Shown in pieces: positions 8,088 through 15,392 of a DNA stretch of 64,000 nt. A model generated the notes under the pieces. The model was not told the DNA's origin. It ran no database searches and was given only the letters and a program-made list of their open reading frames with translations. A program made the translations under genes and the position numbers. Numbering within the stretch: position 1 is the stretch's first letter; the number at the start of each line of letters is the position of its first letter. The DNA is from Haloferax sulfurifontis ATCC BAA-897 (GTDB taxonomy: Archaea; Halobacteriota; Halobacteria; Halobacteriales; Haloferacaceae), in NCBI RefSeq assembly GCF_000337835.1, contig NZ_AOLM01000002.1, positions 87,861-151,860 on the forward strand, written 5' to 3'.

Positions 8088-10196
8088 TCACTCGTCGACG
8101 ATATCGCTCCCGCCCGGCGGGAGGAACTCCTGAATCTGGTCGGGTGATGCGATTTTTCTGACGAACGACTTGTCGGCGAACCGCTCGCGGAGCCGGCGGT
8201 AGCACAGCTTCGCGGCGTCGTTCTGGGCGTACTGCCCCGGCGTGAGCGTCAGCGTCGTCTCCGCGCGCGCCTCGATTGCCGACGGCGGGCCGCCGATGAC
8301 GCGCGTCTCGTCTTCGCACTGGATGCCGACCGCGACCTTCGCGGGCACGTCCTCGAAGTACTCGCGGTCGCCGCGGATGACGAAGCTCCCCTTTTCGATG
8401 TACTCGCCGGATTCGGGCGTCTTCGACACCTGCGAGGGTTCGACCATGTAGGCGTCGTCGGCGAAGCGGCCCTCCTTCCAGATGGAGGAGTACGAGACGG
8501 CGAACTGCGCGGCCTCCCGGAGTGTCTCCTCGGAGAAGTCGACCGCCTGCGCGGGCTCGCTCGGCCCCGTCGCCTTCAGGAGCGTGACCGGCCCCCCGTG
8601 GGCCTGCGTGTGGAAAAAGCGGTCGTGCTTGCTCATGTACTTCTTCACCAACTCCTCGTTTTGGTCGGCGTTGCGGCCGCCGACGACGAGGTAGCCGGTG
8701 GAGGTGTGGAACCAGCGGAACCGCTCGAACCAGTGTTCCGTGGACTTGACGGGCACCGAATCGAGCGCCAGCCAGTCGGTCTCCTCCGGCTCTTCGTCCT
8801 CGTCGTCTTCGTCCTCGTCGTCGTCGTCGGCCTCCCACTCGTCGCGGCGCTTCTTCACGGCCGCCAACTCCTCGCGGGTGTCCTCGATGGCCGCCAGCGC
8901 GCCCTCCTTTTTCTCCTCGATGCGCTTTGCCTCGGTGTAGAGGCGGTCGGCGTTCTTCTCGACGCCCATCGACACCTCGAGGGTGACCGTCGCGTCGTCG
9001 AGGTCGACGGTGACCGTGCCGTTCGCGCCGTCGACGTTCGTGACGGCCTCGGCCTCGGGGATGCCCTGTTCGGCACCCTCCGCGAGCGTCTCGCCGATGT
9101 CGTCCCACGGGACGCCCTCCTCACGCGCGCCGCGGACGGTCGACAGCACGTCGTCGACGAGGTCGTAGTTGGCGTACAGCAGTTCGGCGCGCTCGCGCTC
9201 GTCTTGGGCCTGCTTCTCGAAGCCCTCGATTGCGCCCTCCTGCTGGTCGATGATGCGCTGTTGCTTGGCGATTTGCTCCTCGAAGTTCGGGCGGTCCGAG
9301 GTCGCCTCCTGCTCGTCGGCGGTCAGGTCGAGCCGGAAGAAGTACTCGTCGAGCGCGTCGTTGAACGTGTCGTAGGCCTCCTCGTCGAGCCCGGCGTTCT
9401 GGTGTTCGCGCAGGGGGAAGGGCGTCACGTCCACGACTTCGCCGTCGTCGTCGAGGTAGAGCCGCGGGTCGAACTCCCCGGAGCGCACTTGCTCGCGGAG
9501 GTCGACGATGGCGTCGTAGATGGCGTCGTAGTCGTCGTCGGTGGCGTCGGCGATGTCGAGGGTCTTCTCCACGCCGGCGCGGGTACACAGCTCTTCGGCG
9601 TAGAGGCCGCCGAGGTTCAACTGCGTGGCGAGCGTCCGAACCACGTCGGTGTCGGACTGCTCCATGTTCCGGCCGAGGGCGTCGCGGCTGACGGTGAGGG
9701 GGTCGAGCCGCGAGGCGGGGTACTCGTACTGCGACCCCGGCGCGACCGTCCGCGACTTGAGTCGCACCGTCTCCAGACTGCGGACGACTTCGCCCGTCTC
9801 GTCGAGCACGGCGATGTTGCCCTGCCCGAACAGTTCGACGACGATTTTCGTGTTCTCGTCGCCCCGCTCGAACGTGAACGTGAGGATGCGGTCGAACTCG
9901 TACTGCTCGACGCCCGCGAAGTCGGCCCCGTTGAGCCGGTTTCTGAGCATCATCGCGAAGTTCGGCGGCCGACCGGGGGCGTCCGGCACGTGCTCCTGTG
10001 CGGCGAGATGCGCGCGCTTTATCTCGCCCACTTCGAGGAGGAGTTCGAGCCGACCGCGGTCGAAGTCCCGCATCTTGAGGCGAAGCAGGTCGTCGCCGTA
10101 GAGGTACGCCTTGTCGACCTTCGCGCCCTCGTACCGGTTCAACTCGGTGACGAGGGCCGCGAGGTCGACGCTCGTGAGTTCCCGCTTCGGGTCCAT
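8088..10196 (-). CDS. rqcH: RqcH / NEMF (NFACT) ribosome quality-control protein
   Basis: A 702-residue NFACT-family protein. The N-terminal NFACT-N domain contains the FDR motif with Asp102-Arg103, the conserved pair of Rqc2/RqcH. The middle is a long coiled coil (about 340-500) holding an aspartate/glutamate-rich stretch. The C-terminal NFACT-R domain has WFHTSTGYLVVGGRNADQNE and HGGPVTLLK. The family binds 50S subunits carrying a blocked peptidyl-tRNA and recruits tRNA-Ala for C-terminal tailing. The start at 10196 (MDPKRELTSVDLAALV) matches the family; the frame continues open far upstream only as a shadow of the opposite-strand gene. Confidence 0.95.
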   Translation of the reverse strand: MDPKRELTSVDLAALVTELNRYEGAKVDKAYLYGDDLLRLKMRDFDRGRLELLLEVGEIKRAHLAAQEHVPDAPGRPPNFAMMLRNRLNGADFAGVEQYEFDRILTFTFERGDENTKIVVELFGQGNIAVLDETGEVVRSLETVRLKSRTVAPGSQYEYPASRLDPLTVSRDALGRNMEQSDTDVVRTLATQLNLGGLYAEELCTRAGVEKTLDIADATDDDYDAIYDAIVDLREQVRSGEFDPRLYLDDDGEVVDVTPFPLREHQNAGLDEEAYDTFNDALDEYFFRLDLTADEQEATSDRPNFEEQIAKQQRIIDQQEGAIEGFEKQAQDERERAELLYANYDLVDDVLSTVRGAREEGVPWDDIGETLAEGAEQGIPEAEAVTNVDGANGTVTVDLDDATVTLEVSMGVEKNADRLYTEAKRIEEKKEGALAAIEDTREELAAVKKRRDEWEADDDDEDEDDEDEEPEETDWLALDSVPVKSTEHWFERFRWFHTSTGYLVVGGRNADQNEELVKKYMSKHDRFFHTQAHGGPVTLLKATGPSEPAQAVDFSEETLREAAQFAVSYSSIWKEGRFADDAYMVEPSQVSKTPESGEYIEKGSFVIRGDREYFEDVPAKVAVGIQCEDETRVIGGPPSAIEARAETTLTLTPGQYAQNDAAKLCYRRLRERFADKSFVRKIASPDQIQEFLPPGGSDIVDE

Positions 10197-10304
10197 GGAC
10201 TCGCTTTTTGTCGGCGAACGAAAAGGGGTGTCGTTTCCGCGGATGCGACGCCCGTCCGAATCGGGGAGAAGACACTTGTCAATCAGTCCGAATGTGTTCT
10301 GTGA

Positions 10305-11654
10305 ATGCGTCCTCGCACCCTCGCACTCGCCGCCCTCGCCCTCCTCGTCGCGCTGGCCGGACTCCCGGTCGGAAGCGCCCCGGCCGAAGCACGACCACCG
10401 CCAGAGGCCGTCTGCGGCGTCTGCGGTGAGACGTTCGAGGAGACGGCCGACGACGCCGGCGTCCCGCTCACCGTCGAATCGAGCGCGCTCCGGGTCCGCG
10501 TCGGCGACGACGGCGTCGGCACGTGGACCGCCCGCGTCGAACTCGACGACCAGTCGGCCGCGACGTTCCGCGAAAACCCCGAACGGCTCGACAGCGTCGT
10601 GCGCCGGACCTTCGAAGACCACCGCGTGTTCACCGACGACCGCCGACGCCTCGAAACCCGGATGGACGGCGACACCGCGGTCGTGACGTTCGAGGTCCCC
10701 GAGATGGCGTCCCGCGGCTACGGGGACGTGCTGGTCGTGGACTACTTCCACGACGACGGGGTCAGGGGTACCGTCTACGTCGATGCCGACCGGTTCGTCG
10801 TGACCGGCCCCGAGGGGTCGGCGCTCCTCACCGCGCCCCCCGGGACTCGGACCAACGAGACGGCCGCCGTCTGGAGCGCCGACGACGGGGACGCGTCCAG
10901 CGTCGGGAGCCAGACGTACCTCACGTTCGGCCCCGACGCTGGACTGGCGACTGCGGCCGCGGCCTACGCCAACCTCGCCGCCGACTCGGGCCCCGGCGTC
11001 CTCACGAACCTCGCGTGGGTCGCGTTCGTCCCGACGCTCGCGCTCGCCATCGGCGTGCTCCTCATCCGGCACTTCGACCGCCGGTTCGACGACGGCCGGG
11101 GCGCGCGGCGCTTCGGGCCCATCGTCGCGGGACTCGGCGTCCTGTGGGGCCTCTGTCTCCTCGTCGTCCGGGCGTTCTCCGGAAGCTTCGCCGCGATTGC
11201 GTGGCTCCTCGCCCTCCAACTGGTCGCGCTCGGCGTCGTCTCGGCGGTCCGGCCCGAGGCGCTCGGATTCCGTCGCCTCGTCGCCGCCACCGTCGTGCCA
11301 CAGGTCGCGCTCGCGGTCGCTACCGCGATTACGATGCCGGGTCCGAACCCGTGGTTCTCGCTCAGCGCGCTCGCGTTAGAGGCCGCCGTGGTGCTGTTTC
11401 TGCCTCTCGGCTACGCGGCCCGGCGCGACGAAGGCACGCGCCCCCTGTCGCTCGCCATCGTCGCCGCGCCCGTGGCCTTCGCGCTTCCGCTGGTTCCCTT
11501 CGGCGGCTACGGCGTCCTGTTCGTCGGAATCCTGCTCGTCGTCTGGGTGCTGGTGACGCTCGCGGCCGGGGCGCTCGTCTACCGACTCGGCTGGGCGCTC
11601 GGCGGCGAGTCGGCTCGGGGTCAGGCCGACGACAGCACGCGAACGACGGCGTAG
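10305..11654 (+). CDS. Exported-domain multi-pass membrane protein, unknown function
   Basis: A 449-residue protein with a Sec-type signal (residues 1-30, a leucine/alanine-rich core then SAPAEA), a CGVCGE cysteine pair just after it, and an extracytoplasmic beta-rich domain of about 200 residues. From about residue 240 to 430 there are seven or so hydrophobic helices. The C-terminus is short and polar. This layout, a surface sensor domain joined to a helical bundle, is seen in haloarchaeal hypothetical proteins, but I recognise no named family. It is divergent from rqcH with about 110 bases between the two starts. Confidence 0.75.
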   Translation: MRPRTLALAALALLVALAGLPVGSAPAEARPPPEAVCGVCGETFEETADDAGVPLTVESSALRVRVGDDGVGTWTARVELDDQSAATFRENPERLDSVVRRTFEDHRVFTDDRRRLETRMDGDTAVVTFEVPEMASRGYGDVLVVDYFHDDGVRGTVYVDADRFVVTGPEGSALLTAPPGTRTNETAAVWSADDGDASSVGSQTYLTFGPDAGLATAAAAYANLAADSGPGVLTNLAWVAFVPTLALAIGVLLIRHFDRRFDDGRGARRFGPIVAGLGVLWGLCLLVVRAFSGSFAAIAWLLALQLVALGVVSAVRPEALGFRRLVAATVVPQVALAVATAITMPGPNPWFSLSALALEAAVVLFLPLGYAARRDEGTRPLSLAIVAAPVAFALPLVPFGGYGVLFVGILLVVWVLVTLAAGALVYRLGWALGGESARGQADDSTRTTA

Positions 11655-11750
11655 CGACCGCCGAAGCCGAGTGCGAAGCCGACGGCCGCGAGTCCGACAT
11701 GATAAACCTCGCTCCGCAATCGTCAGGTAGCCCCCCGCGGAACTGCCCTC

Positions 11751-12194
11751 ATGAGCGAACCCGATGTCCGCGTCGCGGTCACCGAGGGCGAGCGCGCCGA
11801 CGCCTTCGCCGTCCGTAAGGCCGTCTTCGTGGACGAACAGGGCGTCGACGAGGAACTGGAGTGGGACGAACACGACGACCCCGACGCCGAGGCCGTTCAC
11901 TTCGTCGCCTCCCGCGGCGGCGACCCGGTCGGCGCGGCCCGCCTGCGCGAGTACGAACCCGGCGTCGGCAAAGTCGAGCGCGTCGCCGTCCTCGAATCGG
12001 CCCGCGGCGAGGGCTGGGGACGGCGACTCATGGAGGCGCTCGAATCCGAGGCGCGCGAGCGCGGGTTCGACTCGCTCGTCCTCCACGGCCAGACGACCGC
12101 GGAGGGATTCTACCACGGTCTCGGCTACGAGACGACGAGCGACGAGTTCGACGAGGCCGGCATCCCGCACGTCGAGATGCGGAAGTCGCTGTAA
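11751..12194 (+). CDS. GNAT family N-acetyltransferase (ElaA/YjcF type)
   Basis: A 147-residue GNAT protein. The order is an N-terminal strand-helix (AFAVRKAVFVDEQGVDEELEWD), typical of ElaA/YjcF-like members, then AARLREY, the acetyl-CoA binding signature VERVAVLESARGEGWGRRLM (motif A, R-G-x-G-W-G), and motif B with FYHGLGYETTSDEFDEAGIPHVEM. It should transfer acetyl from acetyl-CoA to an amine, but the acceptor is unknown. It converges with the mscS gene, with only 12 bases between the stops. Confidence 0.88.
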   Translation: MSEPDVRVAVTEGERADAFAVRKAVFVDEQGVDEELEWDEHDDPDAEAVHFVASRGGDPVGAARLREYEPGVGKVERVAVLESARGEGWGRRLMEALESEARERGFDSLVLHGQTTAEGFYHGLGYETTSDEFDEAGIPHVEMRKSL

Positions 12195-12206
12195 CGACGC
12201 CGTCGC

Positions 12207-13310
12207 CTAATCCTCCGAGACCGACCTCTCGACCGGCCGACTCCGGCGGTCCTCCCGTAGCTGGAAGCCGCCGGCCTCCTCGCGGGCGAGCAGTTCGCGC
12301 TGTGGGTAGGGAATCTTGATTCCCTCGCGGTCGAACGCGAGTTTCACGCTCCGCAGGACCTCCGCTTTCGCCTGCGCCCGGCGCGGGGCCGAGGGGTTCG
12401 TAATCCAAAACCGGAGTTGGAGCCCAATCGCGGAGTCGCCGAACGTCGTCGGCATCACCTGCGGCTTCGGCACCTCCTCGACGAACTTGAGGTCCGTGAG
12501 CGCCTCCTCCGCCACCGACTCGGCGTGTTCGACGTCGGCCTCGTAGTCGATGCCCACGTCGAGGCGGAGCCGGAGGCGGTTGCGCTTCGTCCGGTTCGTT
12601 ATCTTCGCGTTGGTCACGCGGTCGTTGGGGAAGACGACCGTCTCGCCGTCGGCGTTGCTCAGCCGGGTGTTGATGATGGTGATGTCGGTGACGATGCCCT
12701 CGGCGTCGTCGATTTCGACCCAGTCGCCGAGTTCGAACGGTCGGGAGAACATCAACACGAAGCCCGCGATGAGCGACCCGAGGGTCTGTCTCGCCGCCAT
12801 CCCGACCACGATGCCGAGGAAGCCCGCGCCGACGAGCAGGCCGCCGATTCTGACCTGCCAGACCGTGAGCGCCGCCATCCCGACCGCGAGGAGGACGACC
12901 AGCTGGAGGACGCGGAAGACGATGCCCTGCTGGTGGGCGTTGATGTTGTCGGAGGCCGTCGCGTACGAGTCCAGTTTCTCTTCGAGGACGTTCGTCCCGA
13001 CGAGCGCCCCGGCGAACAGCGCGACCGTCAGCCCGAGTTTGGCGGCGTTCGGCACCGCGACGGCGAGCACTTCGGCGAGGTCCGCGGCGACGCCGGTGTA
13101 CCCCCAGAGGAGCAACAGCGACAGGGCCGCGCCGACGAACACCGCGAGTTGGAGCGTCCGGACGACGACCGTCGCGGGGAACAGCCACGCGGCGTCGGTG
13201 ACGGCGTCCGGTACCCGCGGGTGGGCCAACACCCGCGTTCGGATTTCGGCGGTCGCCCGCGAGACGAGCCGCGGCGCGAGAAAGACCGCGATGCCGAGCG
13301 CGAGCGCCAC
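12207..13310 (-). CDS. MscS family mechanosensitive ion channel
   Basis: A protein of at least 367 residues with an N-terminal set of hydrophobic helices, the pore-lining helix region (VGAGFLGIVVGMAARQTLGSLIAG) and the MscS beta domain (FELGDWVEIDDAEGIVTDITIINTRL), followed by the cytoplasmic alpha/beta part (RLRLRLDVGIDYEADVEHA). It opens under membrane tension to release solutes on osmotic downshift. The start given is a GTG inside the first hydrophobic helix. The frame stays open upstream to 13448 and encodes plausible protein (TWLQDLRSTLAQFVSTEERL) but contains no ATG, GTG or TTG, so the true N-terminus is uncertain. Confidence 0.85.
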   Translation of the reverse strand: MALALGIAVFLAPRLVSRATAEIRTRVLAHPRVPDAVTDAAWLFPATVVVRTLQLAVFVGAALSLLLLWGYTGVAADLAEVLAVAVPNAAKLGLTVALFAGALVGTNVLEEKLDSYATASDNINAHQQGIVFRVLQLVVLLAVGMAALTVWQVRIGGLLVGAGFLGIVVGMAARQTLGSLIAGFVLMFSRPFELGDWVEIDDAEGIVTDITIINTRLSNADGETVVFPNDRVTNAKITNRTKRNRLRLRLDVGIDYEADVEHAESVAEEALTDLKFVEEVPKPQVMPTTFGDSAIGLQLRFWITNPSAPRRAQAKAEVLRSVKLAFDREGIKIPYPQRELLAREEAGGFQLREDRRSRPVERSVSED

Positions 13311-13512
13311 GAGCGCCGCCGAGATGCCGAGTCGCTCTTCGGTCGAAACGAACTGTGCGAGCGTCGAGCGGAGGTCCTGAAGCCACGTCGCCGCCTGCCC
13401 CGAACCCGCCGCACCCCCCTGCGGTGCCGTTCTACCGTGTTCGGTGGGTCAGGCAGTAAAAGCGTGACGGAGCGACACTCAGGAGTGAGAATCGGGAGCC
13501 GTGGTTCGTCGG

Positions 13513-13625
13513 CTACGGCCGCTTCGACACGTAACGCCCACCTTTTTCCGAGGCTCGCTTCGCTCGCCTCGCAAAAATCTGGACCAAAAAACAGCCGAAC
13601 TAGCCTACAGCCGCTTCGACACGTA
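13513..13625. repeat. Duplicated 3' end of elp3 (21-bp direct repeat)
   Basis: A 21-bp segment at 13605-13625, which is the last six codons and the stop codon of elp3, recurs at 13513-13533 with one mismatch (20 of 21). The copies are 92 bases apart and enclose the inverted repeat at 13543-13577. The layout resembles the scar left when something integrates at a gene end and regenerates it, but a simple local duplication is equally possible. Confidence 0.6.
13543..13577. terminator. Inverted repeat flanked by T and A runs
   Basis: TTTTT at 13543-13547, then CGAGGC and a GC-rich loop closing with GCCTCG, then AAAAA at 13573-13577. Read on the minus strand it lies 28 bases past the elp3 stop and ends in a run of A, read on the plus strand it begins with T and ends with A. 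It may act as a terminator between elp3 and mscS, or be part of the structure bounded by the 21-bp repeats. Confidence 0.45.
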
Positions 13626-15263
13626 CGGGCCGTCCTGATGGTAGCCGAGCTTCTCCTTGTAGTACTGCCGGACGCCGATGCCGGAGATGACCGAAATCTT
13701 GTCGTAGCCGGCGTCGCGGGACAGTTCCTCGGCGCGCGCGAGGAGCTTCTTCCCGTAGCCCTTGTGTTGCCAGTCGCCGTCGGCACCGATGCCCGCCTCG
13801 GAGCCGTAGACGTGGAGTTCGCGGACGAGCGCGGCGTCCTGAAGCTCGCGACGGACCGGGTTGCCGGGGAACCGGAGCCGACAGAAGCCGACGAGCAGGT
13901 CCTCGACGGGGTCCTCGAACGAGATGAAGTGCTCCGTGCCGCCGGCGACCTCGTAGGTCATCACGTCGAGTTCGATGCGCTCGGGGTCGGGGTCGGCCTC
14001 GTTCATGCCGACTTCGCGGGCGCGGATGTCCCGCTGGACGATGCCGCGCTCCTCGGCGCGCTGGGCGGCCAGTTGCCGGAGGTTCGACTTCCAGACGCCG
14101 GCGTCGATGAAGTCCGCGGGGATGTCGCGCTGGACGCGCTGGAGGCGGGTGTACTTCGGAATCATGCCCATGACCTCCGCGACGATGTCGGCGGCCTCCT
14201 CGTTGTTCAGCGGCTCGTACTCGTCGCGCCGCCACATGTCGTAGGTAATGGTGTCGCGGACGATGAGCGTCGGGTAGATTTTGAGGTAGTCGGGCCGCCA
14301 GTCGCTGTTTTCGAACAGCTGGCGGAAGTCCTCCAGACACATCTCCTTGGTCATCCCCGGCTGGCCGGGCATCATGTGGAAGCCGACCTTGAACGCCGAG
14401 TCGCGGAGGCGGCGGTTGGCGTCGATGGACGCCTGCACGCCGTGGCCGCGGTGCATCTCGCGGTTGATGCGCTCGTAAGTCGTCTGGACGCCGACTTCGA
14501 CCTTCGTCGCGCCCAAATCGAGCATCCGGTCTATCTGCTCCGGGTCGCACCAGTCGGGCTTCGTCTCGAACGTCGTCCCGATGTTGCGGATGTCGTTCGT
14601 CTCGTTTTCCGCGATGACGTCCTCGATGTACTCGAACTCGACATCCTCGGGGTCGGGCTTGAACGACCGGTCTTCGGCCGGTTCCGGCTCCTTGTCGAGG
14701 TCGTAGTCGTTCATGGCTTCGAGCGCCCGCTTGACGAACCACTCCTGGTAGTCGTGGCTCCGGGCGGTCATCGTCCCGCCCATCAGGATGAGTTCGACCT
14801 TGTCCACGGGGTGGCCGATGTGTCGAAGCTGTTCGAGGCGGAGCGTGACCTGCCCGTAGGGGTCGTAGTCGTTCTGGACGCCGCGGGCGGCCGCGGGCTC
14901 GTGGCCCGTGTACGACTGCGACGAGGAGAACTCGCTCGCGGGCCCGCCGGGACAGTAGAGGCACTTCCCGTGGGGGCACATGTGCGGCGAGGTCATGATG
15001 GCGACCGGCGAGACGCCGGAGGCGGTGCGGACGGGCTTGCGCTGGACGACCTCTTTGACCTCCTCGCGGCGGTCTTCCGGGGCGTACTGCAGAATCTCGG
15101 CGTTCTTCGGGACCTTCGGCGAGGAGTGTTCCGAACAGGCGTCGAGCTTTGCGGATTCGAGGTCGTCGCGGTCGACGTCGCCCGCGAGGATGCGCTCGAC
15201 GAGCGCCTCGCAGGTCCGCTCGAACGCCTCGGACTCCGTCTCGGTCTCGGCGCTCACGGACAC
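13605..15263 (-). CDS. elp3: Elp3-type tRNA uridine(34) carboxymethyl-modification enzyme
   Basis: A 552-residue Elp3 with an N-terminal radical SAM domain and C-terminal GNAT domain. The iron-sulfur cysteines are Cys96, Cys101 and Cys104 (CPHGKCLYCPGGP), a shorter spacing than in eukaryotic Elp3. The region SQSYTGHEPAAARGVQNDYDPYGQ and the FHMMPGQPGMT loop are family signatures. The GNAT part has QHKGYGKKLLARAEEL (acetyl-CoA site) and YYKEKLGYHQDGPYVSKRL at the end. Archaeal Elp3 works without other Elongator subunits, building the cm5U group on wobble uridine of tRNA. GTG starts exist at 15263 and 15257. Confidence 0.95.
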   Translation of the reverse strand: MSVSAETETESEAFERTCEALVERILAGDVDRDDLESAKLDACSEHSSPKVPKNAEILQYAPEDRREEVKEVVQRKPVRTASGVSPVAIMTSPHMCPHGKCLYCPGGPASEFSSSQSYTGHEPAAARGVQNDYDPYGQVTLRLEQLRHIGHPVDKVELILMGGTMTARSHDYQEWFVKRALEAMNDYDLDKEPEPAEDRSFKPDPEDVEFEYIEDVIAENETNDIRNIGTTFETKPDWCDPEQIDRMLDLGATKVEVGVQTTYERINREMHRGHGVQASIDANRRLRDSAFKVGFHMMPGQPGMTKEMCLEDFRQLFENSDWRPDYLKIYPTLIVRDTITYDMWRRDEYEPLNNEEAADIVAEVMGMIPKYTRLQRVQRDIPADFIDAGVWKSNLRQLAAQRAEERGIVQRDIRAREVGMNEADPDPERIELDVMTYEVAGGTEHFISFEDPVEDLLVGFCRLRFPGNPVRRELQDAALVRELHVYGSEAGIGADGDWQHKGYGKKLLARAEELSRDAGYDKISVISGIGVRQYYKEKLGYHQDGPYVSKRL

Positions 15264-15392
15264 ACCTCCCGTTCGGCGACGCGGTGGCGGTTCATGGGCG
15301 CGAATCGGGTCGTTTCGTGGATAAGCGTGTCGCTCGGGAGGCTGGAACAGGGACCTCCGTCGAACCGCGCGAGGAGGAGTCTGGATTGCGGC

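Noticed and set aside
10197..11219. A continuation of the rqcH frame upstream for about 340 codons
   Set aside because: It lies opposite the 10305-11654 membrane-protein gene and has an arginine- and glutamate-rich composition without motif; the family start is at 10196.
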